Below the pieces are notes generated by a model that was given only the letters and a program-made list of their open reading frames with translations, did no database searches and was not told the origin of the DNA. The position numbers and the translations under genes are program-made. From JALORV01 sp963703945 (GTDB lineage: Bacteria > Pseudomonadota > Gammaproteobacteria > Burkholderiales > Burkholderiaceae_F): 64,000 bases of DNA. The DNA lies in NCBI GenBank assembly GCA_963703945.1, contig CAVPGM010000005.1, positions 558,001 to 622,000 of the forward strand, written 5' to 3'. Positions 19,507-31,895 of the stretch are shown piece after piece (position 1 is the first letter of the stretch; the number at the start of each line of letters is the position of its first letter).

Positions 19507-20523
19507 CTAGGCGACCGCGAGTCCCTGGCGATACGAAAGCCAGACCGCGAGCAGATCGCGCTCACGCTGGCGTGTCATCTTGCCGTTACGCCGCTTGTCC
19601 GTCTCGCTCGGGATGCCGGCCTCGAGGATGTCGTGCAGGGTGACGGCCATCGGACGGGTGCGCAGCCCGCTCGCCTGGGCACGCGTGGTGTCGACGTAGT
19701 GAAAGCCGCGAGTGGCCGGGTCGTGCGAGGGTATCCACAGCGGCAGTTCGAGCCACGATTGCACGCCCTCCCGTTCGAGGAAGCGCTCGTCCACCCATTC
19801 GACCTCAACCTCCTCGCCGCAGATCCAGCGGGATGTGTCGATCAGCTCGCCCATGGTCGCGCCCTCGTTGGGGCCGGTGCCGTTGAAGGCGCCGCTGGCA
19901 CGCTGGGCGATGAGCCGCAGGATCCACGCCGCAAGATCGCGCGCGTCGATGAACTGGATCGGACGTTCCGGAATGCCCGGCGCCAGCATGCGGCCGCCGG
20001 CAGTGACGCGCCACGGCCAGTAGGAGAAGCGGCCGGTCGGATCGTCCGGACCGACGATCAGGCCGGGTCGAACCAGAATCGAGCGTGCACCGAACGCGCG
20101 AGCCACTGTGCGCTCGCATTCGGCTTTCATCGGGCCGTAGTTGCTGCCGGTGACCGCGCCGGTGTCGATCCCGCGGATCGCCGCGAGGGGGTCGCTTTCC
20201 CGGATCGGCAACTTGGCAAACGATGCATACGCCGACACGCTCGAGATGTACACATAGCGGTCACAGCTGTCGAACAGCGCCGCACAGGACGCTTCCACGT
20301 CCTGCGGGCGATAGCCGCAGGTATCGATGACCGCGTCCCAGCTCCGGTTCATCAGCAGGTGCAGATCCTCCGTGCGGTCACCGACGATCCATTTGACGCC
20401 AGGTGGCCACCACTGGCGCGACATGCCGCGGTTGAACACCGTGACCGTGTGGCCGTTTTCCAGTGCAGCGCCCAGCAATGCCTGGCCGAGGAACACGCCG
20501 CCGCCGATGATCAGCAGATTCAT
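19507..20523 (-). CDS. NAD-dependent epimerase/dehydratase-family protein
   Basis: Intact 338-residue extended short-chain dehydrogenase-like protein. The Rossmann motif MNLLIIGGGVFLGQALLGAA is GGxxxxG-type, followed by TVFNRG. The catalytic region has YVYISSVSAYASF and YGPMKAECE (Y-x3-K), giving the Ser/Tyr/Lys set. The later part has IQFIDARDLAAWI and NGTGPNEG, as in atypical SDR proteins close to isoflavone-reductase-like/mRNA-binding CSP41 types. Substrate cannot be stated. ATG 20523 is the natural start because the Rossmann strand begins at once. Confidence 0.9.
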   Translation of the reverse strand: MNLLIIGGGVFLGQALLGAALENGHTVTVFNRGMSRQWWPPGVKWIVGDRTEDLHLLMNRSWDAVIDTCGYRPQDVEASCAALFDSCDRYVYISSVSAYASFAKLPIRESDPLAAIRGIDTGAVTGSNYGPMKAECERTVARAFGARSILVRPGLIVGPDDPTGRFSYWPWRVTAGGRMLAPGIPERPIQFIDARDLAAWILRLIAQRASGAFNGTGPNEGATMGELIDTSRWICGEEVEVEWVDERFLEREGVQSWLELPLWIPSHDPATRGFHYVDTTRAQASGLRTRPMAVTLHDILEAGIPSETDKRRNGKMTRQRERDLLAVWLSYRQGLAVA

Positions 20524-20615
20524 GGTGCGGGATCTTAGGCTGGCTCGGGTTCCTGGACCAGCCTTTCGGTCTACCGTTCAGCCAGCCAAACTGGCGCGCG
20601 GTCGCTCTGGATCAA

Positions 20616-21369
20616 GTGACGCCGGGATGGCCATCGCCAGTGGTGTCGCAGTCGGATGGGATAATTTCCCTCGTCTGCGGCCACTCACATCTCGCCTTGC
20701 CGACCGTTCACCCGTTGTTGCGCTTCGATCGGCGCGCCCTGGCGCAGGCTCCGTGCACGCTGCTGCGCGATGGCCGCTGGGCGAATGCCCGCGTATCGCG
20801 CGTCGTCATCGATGGACGTTCGTGGGTCGTCAAGGACTTCGCGTCGCGCGCCTGGTGGGTCCGCAACTCGATCGGACGATGGTTGATCGGACGCGAGCTG
20901 CGCACGCTGCGAGCGACTTGACGGCATCGACGGGGTTCCGCGCAGCGCATTCCGGGTCGATGCGCATGCGCTGGCATTCGAATACGTCGAAGGCGAAAAG
21001 TTCGGCAAGGTCGACATCGTTCGTCAGACGACCGCGTATTTCGCCGCGCTCGAGTCGCTGATGCATGCCATTCATCAACGCCGCATCGTGCACCTCGATA
21101 CACGCGGCTCCGGCAACGTACTGGTGCGGCCCGACGGATCGCCGGCGCTGATCGACTTCCAGTCTGCGCTGTCGACGCGCCGCATGCCGCCGCCACTGCG
21201 CCGCCTGCTCGAAAGCGTCGACCTGACAGGGGTGTACAAGAAGTGGCAGCAGATCGACCCGTCGAGCATGGGACCCGAGCGGGCGGCGCTGAACGAACGC
21301 ATGGCCCGGTGGCGCAGGCTGTGGCTGCTGCGCGGGTATGCTGGCGCACGCAAGGCACGCCGCCATTGA
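20616..21369 (+). CDS. Protein-kinase-like (RIO/Kdo-kinase type) protein, frame-disrupted
   Basis: N-lobe: SRVVIDGRSWVVKDFASRAW with the ATP lysine in VVKDF. C-lobe after a shift: FEYVEGEKFGKVD, catalytic loop MHAIHQRRIVHLDTRGSGNV (HxD...N) and metal-binding LIDFQSAL in place of DFG. This pattern matches small lipopolysaccharide/RIO-type kinases. The break at about 20918 is an extra A in GCGACTTGACGG; removal gives RTLRALDGIDGVP. The GTG start at 20616 is the longest possibility; TTG 20697 is an alternative closer to the conserved part. Substrate unknown. Confidence 0.72.
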
Positions 21370-21387
21370 GGGCCTTCGGGTCCATCC

Positions 21388-21954
21388 ATGCTGACTTCGG
21401 TACGTTCGATCTTCAACCACCCGGGCGTGCGCCGCGCCTATGTACGCCTACGCGTTCCGCTGGCGATCGTCGCGATCGCGGCCGCGTTTCCGTTCCTGCA
21501 GCGGGAATGGCTGGTCGCGGGTTTCGCGGTGTCGATGTTCGGCGAGCTGATCCAGCTCTGGAGCTTCGCGTCGCTCGACAAGAACTCGGACCTCGCGATC
21601 CGCGGGCCTTATGCGCTGGTACGCAACCCGATGTACCTCGGGCGCTATTTCATCCTGCTCGGATTTCTGATGCTGCTCGGCAGTGCGTGGCTGGTCGTGC
21701 TCTATACGGTGGTCTACTGGTTCTACATGGACACGCGAGTGGAACGCGAGGAGGCGCACCTGAAGCCGATCTTCGGTCCGCGCTACGCCGAATACTGCGC
21801 CAAGGTGCATCGCTTCATTCCCGGACCGCCGCTCGCAGGTCAACCGGTCGCATACTGGAACTGGGCGCTGTTCCGGCAGAACCATGCGGCGGGGAACCTG
21901 ATCGGCACGCTCGCTGTCTGGGCAGTTGTGGCTGGCTGGCTGCTGCTGCGCTGA
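21388..21954 (+). CDS. Isoprenylcysteine carboxyl methyltransferase-family membrane protein
   Basis: Intact 188-residue membrane protein with four to five hydrophobic helices. The cofactor-binding signature RGPYALVRNPMYLGRYFILL (residues about 72-92) followed by VEREEAHLKPIFGPRYAEYC is characteristic of ICMT/PEMT-like SAM-dependent methyltransferases. In bacteria the acceptor is generally unknown and may be a lipid or small molecule. It starts 18 bp after the kinase-like gene, so the two may form an operon. Confidence 0.88.
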   Translation: MLTSVRSIFNHPGVRRAYVRLRVPLAIVAIAAAFPFLQREWLVAGFAVSMFGELIQLWSFASLDKNSDLAIRGPYALVRNPMYLGRYFILLGFLMLLGSAWLVVLYTVVYWFYMDTRVEREEAHLKPIFGPRYAEYCAKVHRFIPGPPLAGQPVAYWNWALFRQNHAAGNLIGTLAVWAVVAGWLLLR

Positions 21955-22072
21955 CTTAGGCGCGGGTTGCGCGCCCGCGCTGCTACGGCGTCCGGATGAG
22001 CCTGGACGAGGGATCGGCGCCTTGGCGAGCGCGCGGCAGCATTCGCTGAGTTCGCCGTTTACGCACTTTCGA

Positions 22073-24823
22073 TTGCGCGAGTTCGCCTTGGTCCTGCCGG
22101 CTGCAGTTCACCGCATTTTTCGCCACTGCCTGTTGATTGGCGGTTTCGCGGTGGTCGCACTGCTCGCCGCATGCGGCGGGGGCGGTGGCGGTGGTGGGTC
22201 GACGCCCGCAACACAGCTCGCTCCGCAACCGCTGACCCCTGGTCCGGTCGACGCCCTCGAGATCACCGCCTTTGCGCCGGCTTCGGGGGCGCCCGGCAGC
22301 ACGATTACGGTCAATGGACTCTCGCTTGCGGCCGTGACGTCCGCCAAGGTGGGCGGCGCCGATGCAAGTTTCCGGGCGAACTCGGACACCGTGCTCGAGG
22401 TGACCGTCCCGGCGGCCGCGCGCACGGGCCGGATCGAACTGGGCGCGGCAGGACGCACAGTGCTTTCGCCATCCGACTTCACCGTCGTGTTGATTCCGAC
22501 GGTGACCGCGATTGCGCCGACGACGGTGGTGCCACCCGGGCGCATCACGCTGACCGGCACCGGACTCGACCTGGTGCGCGAAGTCCGGCTGAACGCCCTC
22601 ACGCTGACAATCGCGACGCGGACAGCCACGTCGCTCGTTGTCGATGTTCCGACCGGTGCTGCTTCGGGCACGCTGACGGTGGTCGATACGGCCGGCGTCG
22701 CGCGGGCGCTGTCGCAGACGATCACGATTGCCGGGGCGGTGACCGTCAGCACCTTCGCGCCGGCGACCATCGTGACCGGCCAGACGCTGACCGTAAATGG
22801 CGCCAATCTCGATCGTGCAGTGTCGATCGTGTTCGCCAACGGAACGGCAGCGCCGGTCGCGTCGCACGCCGGAACGACGCGGCTCACCGCCATCGTTCCC
22901 GATGCCGCTACCAGCGGTGTGTTCCGCGTCCGCGGTGATGCGAACGACGAGGCGCTGTCGGCAAGCGCGCTGCAGGTGATCCCTGCCATACGCGTCAACG
23001 CGAATCTGGTCTATCGGGTCGCGGCAGCTGGGGACAACGTCACCATGACCGGTACCGGCCTGACCGAAGTCAGTGGCGTGCGGGTTGCTGCGACGACGGC
23101 GACCGTCGTTTCGCGCTCGGCCACGCAACTGGTGTTCGCGGCACCCGGCAACCTGGCATGCGGTGCGATCACGCTCGACTCGGCGTCGCAGCCGTCGGTG
23201 GCGGGCGGCAGTCTGGTCGTCGGCGCCGGCTGCGTCGCCACGGTCGCCGGAATCGAGTTCGCACAAGTCCTGTCGCAGGGGCCGTCCGATGCGCGCCTGC
23301 GATTGGTGACGAGCAAGGAAACATGGGTGCGGGCGTTCGTGGTGGCGATGCAGGCCAATGTGCCGGCACCGCTCGTGCGTCTGACCGGTTACAACGGCGC
23401 CGCCGTGCTCGGCACGGTCGACATGGCAGGCCCGCCACAGCTGCCGGTCGTGTCGGGTGCCAACGTGCCGGACAGCATCCGCTACAACGAGGCCCAGAGC
23501 TTCAACGTCGAGCTTCCCGCGGCCTGGGTGCGCAGCGGCCTGTCGGTACGGGTCGAAGTCGATCCGCTGCAGCAGCTCGGCACCCCGGTGGTGGTCGACG
23601 CCACCCCGGCGTTGGGAAGTGCGACGCGCGTGGAGATCGTGCTGGTGCCGTTGATATCGGGCGGCTTCGTGCCGGCCGTTCCGACGGTGGCCAACGTGCT
23701 GGACGAGGTCACGCGGCGCTTTCCGATTCCGCGCGCCAATATCAGCGTCACCACGCGCGCGGCCTACACGCTGACCAGCGTAGTCGACGGCCTGGATACG
23801 CAGACCGAATGGTCGAACGCGCTGGTCGAGCTGAACCAGTTGCGCTCGATGGAAGTCGGGTCCAACACGACGCGTTTTTACTTCGGTCTTGTGCGTCGAT
23901 CCGGCGGCAGCATCGCCGGCATTGGCTACGTTTCGGGCAGGTCGGCAATCGGCTGGGACGCTGCCGGTCAGTGGCCGCGCACGATGTCGCACGAGCTCGG
24001 TCACAACCTGAGCCGTCTGCATGCGCCCTGCGGAGCCGTGGCCAATCCCGATCCGGATTATCCGTACGCGGGCGGCGTTCTCAGTGCGACTCCGCTGATG
24101 GATTCGGTGCCAGTCGCAATCGACATCATCTCGCCGGTCAATCAGACCGACATCATGGGCTACTGCGGCGGTTCGTGGTTCTCCGATTACAACTACCGCG
24201 AGATGCAGCGCTACATGGAAAATCAGCCGGGGCTTATCACGGCCCAGATCGCGGCGGATGCGGTCGAGGACGATCTGCTGCTGGTTTCAGGAACGATCGG
24301 CGCCGACGGCCTCGTGCTCGCGCCGGTGCAGGCCCTGCGCGGTGTGCCGTCTGCCGGTGCCGGCGAGTACACGTTGCGGCTGGTCACGCGCGACGGGCAG
24401 GTCATCGAGCACGCCTTCCAGGCCCAGCTGGTCGACCATGCCGATCCGCCCGAGCGGCAATTCGCGGTGACAGTACCCAGTCCAGGAGCGCTATCACGGG
24501 TCGAAGTGCTGCGGAGCGGCTCGAGGATTGGGCCAAGCGCTTCCGGCCTCGCCAGCGCGCAGCGTGCAACCGGCGCCAACGTCGACCGTTTGCGCAGCAT
24601 CGACTGGCGGGAGGAGAGCGGCATACTGCGCGTGCAGTGGGACGCGTCAGCTGCCCCCCATCTTTCGGCAACCTACGTGGTCGATGGCACCCGCACCGTA
24701 CTGGGGATGCACCGGGCGGGTGGCGCCGCGGAGTTCGACGTCAGCGGACTGCCTGCGGACGGTCGCTTCGAATTCGCATTGTCTGACGGGCTGAACGTCC
24801 GAATCCTGACCGCTGTGCGGTGA
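22073..24823 (+). CDS. TIG/IPT-repeat lipoprotein with metzincin-like peptidase domain
   Basis: Lipoprotein signal: HCLLIGGFAVVALLAACGGG has an LAAC lipobox near 22170 with a Gly-rich linker. Next, about four TIG/IPT-like beta domains (for example ITAFAPASGAPGSTITVNGL and VTAIAPTTVVPPGRITLTGT). The catalytic part has SHELGHNLSRLHAPCG (23987-24025), an HExxHxxxxxH zinc site, followed by IMGYCGGSWFSDYNY as a Met-turn. The eighth position is Ser where most metzincins have Gly. The C-terminal part is a beta-rich domain. Predicted outer-membrane or surface metallopeptidase. The start is uncertain: TTG 22073 or 22088 gives a standard lipoprotein signal, whereas the longest frame starts at GTG 21926 and overlaps the preceding gene. 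Confidence 0.8.
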   Translation: MREFALVLPAAVHRIFRHCLLIGGFAVVALLAACGGGGGGGGSTPATQLAPQPLTPGPVDALEITAFAPASGAPGSTITVNGLSLAAVTSAKVGGADASFRANSDTVLEVTVPAAARTGRIELGAAGRTVLSPSDFTVVLIPTVTAIAPTTVVPPGRITLTGTGLDLVREVRLNALTLTIATRTATSLVVDVPTGAASGTLTVVDTAGVARALSQTITIAGAVTVSTFAPATIVTGQTLTVNGANLDRAVSIVFANGTAAPVASHAGTTRLTAIVPDAATSGVFRVRGDANDEALSASALQVIPAIRVNANLVYRVAAAGDNVTMTGTGLTEVSGVRVAATTATVVSRSATQLVFAAPGNLACGAITLDSASQPSVAGGSLVVGAGCVATVAGIEFAQVLSQGPSDARLRLVTSKETWVRAFVVAMQANVPAPLVRLTGYNGAAVLGTVDMAGPPQLPVVSGANVPDSIRYNEAQSFNVELPAAWVRSGLSVRVEVDPLQQLGTPVVVDATPALGSATRVEIVLVPLISGGFVPAVPTVANVLDEVTRRFPIPRANISVTTRAAYTLTSVVDGLDTQTEWSNALVELNQLRSMEVGSNTTRFYFGLVRRSGGSIAGIGYVSGRSAIGWDAAGQWPRTMSHELGHNLSRLHAPCGAVANPDPDYPYAGGVLSATPLMDSVPVAIDIISPVNQTDIMGYCGGSWFSDYNYREMQRYMENQPGLITAQIAADAVEDDLLLVSGTIGADGLVLAPVQALRGVPSAGAGEYTLRLVTRDGQVIEHAFQAQLVDHADPPERQFAVTVPSPGALSRVEVLRSGSRIGPSASGLASAQRATGANVDRLRSIDWREESGILRVQWDASAAPHLSATYVVDGTRTVLGMHRAGGAAEFDVSGLPADGRFEFALSDGLNVRILTAVR

Positions 24824-24847
24824 CGCGCGCCGCTACGGCGGCCGCGC

Positions 24848-25144
24848 TCAGCGGCCGCCGCCGGCGAGCTGGGGCTCGACCTCCGGATGGCGCTGCACCC
24901 AGGCGCGTACGAACGAGCAGACCGGCAGCACGTCCAGTCCGGCTTCCGCCGCATAAGTGAATGCGGCCTTGACGAGCGCCGACGCGATACCGCGGCCTTC
25001 CAGCTGCCGCGGCACTTCGGTGTGCACCAGCATCATCGTGTCGCCGTGCATCCGGTAGTCGGAGCGGCACAGCATTCCGTCGACGATGGCCTCGAAGCGC
25101 TGCGCGGCCGGGTTGTGCTTGATTGCCAGCGTCGTCTCGACCAT
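24848..25144 (-). CDS. Small GNAT-family N-acetyltransferase (YjdJ-like)
   Basis: Intact 98-residue protein of the short GNAT group. Strand and loop EGRGIASALVKAAFTYAAEA is the acetyl-CoA binding R/Q-x2-G-x-A motif, and LPVCSFVRAWVQRHPE is the conserved C-terminal segment. I chose ATG 25144 because GGGCGAG lies 7 bp upstream; the longer frame needs a TTG without a ribosome site. Cytoplasmic; substrate unknown. Confidence 0.9.
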   Translation of the reverse strand: MVETTLAIKHNPAAQRFEAIVDGMLCRSDYRMHGDTMMLVHTEVPRQLEGRGIASALVKAAFTYAAEAGLDVLPVCSFVRAWVQRHPEVEPQLAGGGR

Positions 25145-25173
25145 GGGAATCTCGCCCTGATGAATGACCAAGC

Positions 25174-26727
<1,554 letters not shown>

Positions 26728-26911
26728 TGAAAAACTCCTGAGCACGGCCTGCGCGAGCTTTGCTCGCCGAACCGGTTCAGGCTGATGCAACTAGGGAAAA
26801 AGACTTCGAGGGAGCGTGTTGACAACCACGATGGATGGGTGCGAACCGGAACCGACGCACGCCAATCAGCGAAGGATCATACACGACTGTTCGTTGCCGG
26901 CCATCTCTCGA

Positions 26912-27484
26912 TTAGAGGCCGATATCGATTCCCCACAGCACCGCGATACCGAGCGCGAGGAAGAGGAGAGCAGCGATGCCGTTCATCACGCGCTTCGGCA
27001 ACCTCTCGGCAGCCACATTGCCCAGCAGCACCGCGGGCACGTTGGCGATCATCATTCCGATCGTCGTTCCGGCAACCACGGCGACGAGCGCGTCGTAGCG
27101 CGCGGCGAGCGCAATCGTCGCGATCTGCGTCTTGTCGCCCATTTCGACAACGAAGAAGGCGATCAGCGTCGTGCCAAAGACGCCGAGACGCGCGGGCGGC
27201 CGCGGTCGATCATCGAGGCGGTCGGGCACCAGCATCCAGGCGGCCATCGCAGTGAACGACGCGCCGAGTCCCCAGCGCAGCACGTCTGGGCCCAGCGAGC
27301 GCGAAATCCAACTGCCGACAGCGCCCGCCAGGAAGTGATTGGCGAGTGTGGCGATCAGGATGCCGAGAATGATCGGGACCGGCCTGCGGTACCTCGCCGC
27401 CAGCGCGAGAGCCAGCAACTGGGTCTTGTCGCCGATTTCGGCGAGTGCGACGACTCCAATGGAGATAAGAAATGCGGTCATCAT
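26912..27484 (-). CDS. TMEM165/GDT1-family (UPF0016) cation transporter
   Basis: Intact 190-residue membrane protein with six to seven helices. The two family signatures are present in opposite halves: LAEIGDKTQLLALALAARY (residues about 14-32) and VVEMGDKTQIATIALAARY (about 110-130), E-x-G-D-(K/R)-(T/S). Family members export Mn2+ or exchange Ca2+/Mn2+ for protons. I looked upstream for a yybP-ykoY manganese riboswitch and saw none. Confidence 0.92.
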   Translation of the reverse strand: MMTAFLISIGVVALAEIGDKTQLLALALAARYRRPVPIILGILIATLANHFLAGAVGSWISRSLGPDVLRWGLGASFTAMAAWMLVPDRLDDRPRPPARLGVFGTTLIAFFVVEMGDKTQIATIALAARYDALVAVVAGTTIGMMIANVPAVLLGNVAAERLPKRVMNGIAALLFLALGIAVLWGIDIGL

Positions 27485-27605
27485 CGTGCAAGCCGCAGCA
27501 GCGAGCGGCCGCGCATTGTAGGGACCGCATGCCGCTGACCGCCTTGCTCTCGGTCATGCTGCGATAATCGCACTCCGCAATTTGCAGCATTCCGCACGCA
27601 ATCCC

Positions 27606-29273
<1,668 letters not shown>

Positions 29274-29456
29274 CCGATCTCCGGACGATTTTTTCGGCGG
29301 AAATCGCGGTCCGAGCAGCACGCTGACCTGACGCCACCGCGCGCAGCGGTCCGCCGTCGCTGACATTCTTGGGGATCGACGCTCACGCTGATCCGGCGTA
29401 CGTTGGCGCTCGTTCGGCCGCCCTTGCGGCGATGCCGGCTCCTGGACGAGCGACCA

Positions 29457-30563
29457 ATGGCCGAAAACCGCCCCTGGTACTCCAATATGCGCGTGCTTGT
29501 GGCGGCATTGCTGGTCTTCCTGGCCGCCGCTTGGGTGGTCTACCGCTTCGCAGGCGGCGGTCCGCCCGCTCCGCCTCCGCCTCCGCCGCAGTTTGTCCCT
29601 CCGGACAACGAAATCCTCGTTGCAAGTCTTGGCGCGAATGCCATTGTCGGATTTTCGGTAAGCGTCGGCGACCGCGCCGACGAGGTGGCTGTGCGGGTCA
29701 TTGGCGGCGGCCTGTCGCCGGCGGAACAGTCGGGCCTGCAGAATCCTTTTTGGCTGACGCGTTGACCGGGGAGGGCGCATTTTCACGGCCAACCTCGGCG
29801 ACGGAGCGCAGCCGTCGGCCACCTCGGCGGTCCCTCCTCGCATCGTCGTCCATGAGGCCGACGCCAACGGCGGAGCGGCGCCCTTCGCGCAGTTCGATCG
29901 CAACACGGTCGGCTATGCCAATCCACGCGGCATGGCCGTGAGGCGCAATCCGGCCGCCTGTTCATCGTGAATCGGACGGATGGTGGCCAGAGCGGCGTGT
30001 TGGAGACAGAGCTTCCCAACGGCGGTCCGGGCACTGGCGCGCTGCGCGGGGCAGGCCTCGCGCTGGTGGACCCGGCCGGCATTGCGCTGGACAGGGTGTT
30101 CAACGTCTATGTCGCCGATGCAGCCACGAACAGCGTCAAGGTCTACGGCGCGTGGCAGGCCTTTACCGCGTGCGACTGCGCTCCCATACGCACGTTGGCC
30201 GGCCGCAATACGGCTCTTGACAGGCCGATCGGCCTCGCTTTCGATTCGCGTGGCAACCTGTACGTCACGAACTTCCGTCAGGACACGTCCAACTACGGCT
30301 TTGTGTCCGTGTTTGCCCCCGACGTTGACGGCGACGTTGCGCCGATACGGATCCTCGGGGTCCCGTACGGCGCCGGCAACACGCCACCCAATCTGCGGAG
30401 GCCGATCGGCATCGCGCTTGGCCGCCTCGACCGCATGTTTGTCACCCAGGAAGACGAGGTGCTCGTCTTCGAGCGTGACGCGTCGGGCAATGACGAACCG
30501 CTGCAGCACCTGCGGCACGAGAAGCTGAACCAGACGGCCGGCATCGCCTTTCGGCACAACTAG
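29457..30563 (+). CDS. Membrane-anchored NHL/beta-propeller-like protein, frame-disrupted
   Basis: MAENRPWYSNMRVLVAALLV starts a protein with one N-terminal helix and a Pro-rich spacer (GGGPPAPPPPPPQF). Shifts at about 29765 and 29945 separate this from a middle piece (FDRNTVGYANPRGMAV) and a long intact C-terminal piece with NHL-like repeats: GIALDRVFNVYVADAATNSV, GLAFDSRGNLYVTNF, GIALGRLDRMFVTQEDEVLV. Likely a periplasmic six-blade-type propeller domain. Function unknown; not recognised beyond this. Confidence 0.65.
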
Positions 30564-30572
30564 TCTTCGCAA

Positions 30573-31157
30573 TCATGTTTCGTTCGTTTGCAGCGCGCGC
30601 TCGATGCGGCGATCGGGGATCAGCCAGATCAGCGCGACCGCCACGTAAAGTGCCGCCGAGATCCACGGTGACCAGATCGTGGCGACGATTGCGACGATGT
30701 AGAAGACAGGCGACAGCTTGCCCTTCCAGTCACCGCCGACTGCGCGCTTGAGGACCGAGTCGGGACCCTGCGCGGCGATGATCGTCTGCTGCAGCAGCAA
30801 ATAGGCGCCCGCTGCCATCAAGAGCACCACGCCGTAGAGAGCGGAGGGCAGGGCGGCAAAGTGGTTCTCTCCCATCCAGCCGGTGGCGAACGGGAACAGC
30901 GACAGCCAGAACAGCAGGTGCAGATTGGCCCACAGCACACCGCCGGACACACGGATGCACGTGTGCAGCATGTGATGGTGGTTGTTCCAGTAAATACCCA
31001 CATAGACGAAGCTCAGCACATAGCTGAGGAACACCGGGATGAGGGGCACCAGCGACTCGAGAGTGTCACCGTGCGGCACCTTCATTTCGAGCACCATGAT
31101 GGTGATGATGATGGCGATGACACCATCGCTGAATGCTTCGAGTCGGTTCTTGCCCAT
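30573..31157 (-). CDS. TMEM175-family (DUF1211) potassium-channel-like protein
   Basis: Intact 194-residue membrane protein with six helices. The first helix has RLEAFSDGVIAIIITIMVLE, which contains the FSD motif that lines the pore in bacterial TMEM175 channels. Helix 3 has the conserved WNNHHHMLH segment. Bacterial members have one repeat of six helices and tetramerise. Inner membrane; K+ conductance is expected from the family. Confidence 0.92.
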   Translation of the reverse strand: MGKNRLEAFSDGVIAIIITIMVLEMKVPHGDTLESLVPLIPVFLSYVLSFVYVGIYWNNHHHMLHTCIRVSGGVLWANLHLLFWLSLFPFATGWMGENHFAALPSALYGVVLLMAAGAYLLLQQTIIAAQGPDSVLKRAVGGDWKGKLSPVFYIVAIVATIWSPWISAALYVAVALIWLIPDRRIERALQTNET

Positions 31158-31177
31158 ACAGGATCCCTAGCGGCGCG

Positions 31178-31855
31178 TCAGCGCAGTGATACGACACGAA
31201 CTACGGACTCGCGATAGATGCGGAAACCCATCCGTTCGTACAGCCGGCACGCATGGCCGTTGCCTGTCATGACATGCAGAAAGGGCGTCTCGCCCCGCCG
31301 CATCTGGCGGCGGACCAGCTTGAGCATCAGCCGGCGCGCCAATCCGCGCCCCTGGAGGTCGGGATGTGTGCATACGCCACTGATCTCCCGCAATGGACCG
31401 GCGAACATCCGCTCGCCGGCCATCGCGACCAGCCGCTCGCCTTCGAAGATTCCGAAATAGTCGCCGAGTTCTATCGTTCTTGGCCCGAACGGGCCCGGGC
31501 GAGTCAGCGTGGCGAGTTCGAGCGCCTGCGCCGCGTGGCGTGTCCCGAGCTGGACCGCTTCGGGCGCCTCGTCTTCCGACGGACTTGGTGCCTCCCACAC
31601 CATCTTGTACATCGTCGATTCCGAATCGATCCGCCAGGCGCCGTCGGCCGGTCCCGACCATCCGTCACAGTAGAAATGCTCGCCCTCCGCGCAGTGGGGC
31701 ACGAGGGCAGCGAAGGCTGGTCGCAACGGGTCGGCGAATCCGACGATCGGTGAAAATCCCTGCGCATAACGGCGTGCCTGCGAGCCGCCGGTGGAGAAAC
31801 CGGCGTGCGCGCCGCTCAGCGAATGCCAGACAATGTTGTCGAGCAGCGAATTCAT
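31178..31855 (-). CDS. GNAT-family N-acetyltransferase
   Basis: Intact 225-residue protein. The acetyl-CoA binding motif is VCTHPDLQGRGLARRLMLKL (R/Q-x2-G-x-G/A), preceded by the beta4 strand EISGVCTH and followed by FLHVMTGNGHACRLYERMGF, as in the RimI/FR47-like group. I chose ATG 31855 since the upstream extension of the longest frame is Arg-rich and unlike the family. Substrate unknown. Confidence 0.88.
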   Translation of the reverse strand: MNSLLDNIVWHSLSGAHAGFSTGGSQARRYAQGFSPIVGFADPLRPAFAALVPHCAEGEHFYCDGWSGPADGAWRIDSESTMYKMVWEAPSPSEDEAPEAVQLGTRHAAQALELATLTRPGPFGPRTIELGDYFGIFEGERLVAMAGERMFAGPLREISGVCTHPDLQGRGLARRLMLKLVRRQMRRGETPFLHVMTGNGHACRLYERMGFRIYRESVVRVVSLR

Positions 31856-31895
31856 GCCGTCGTGTTTTGAGCTGCCCGCGGACAGGGCAAAGTTC

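Noticed and set aside
27485..27605. Manganese (yybP-ykoY) riboswitch before the Gdt1-type gene
   Set aside because: The 120-bp gap has none of the conserved stem-loop sequences that I would expect.
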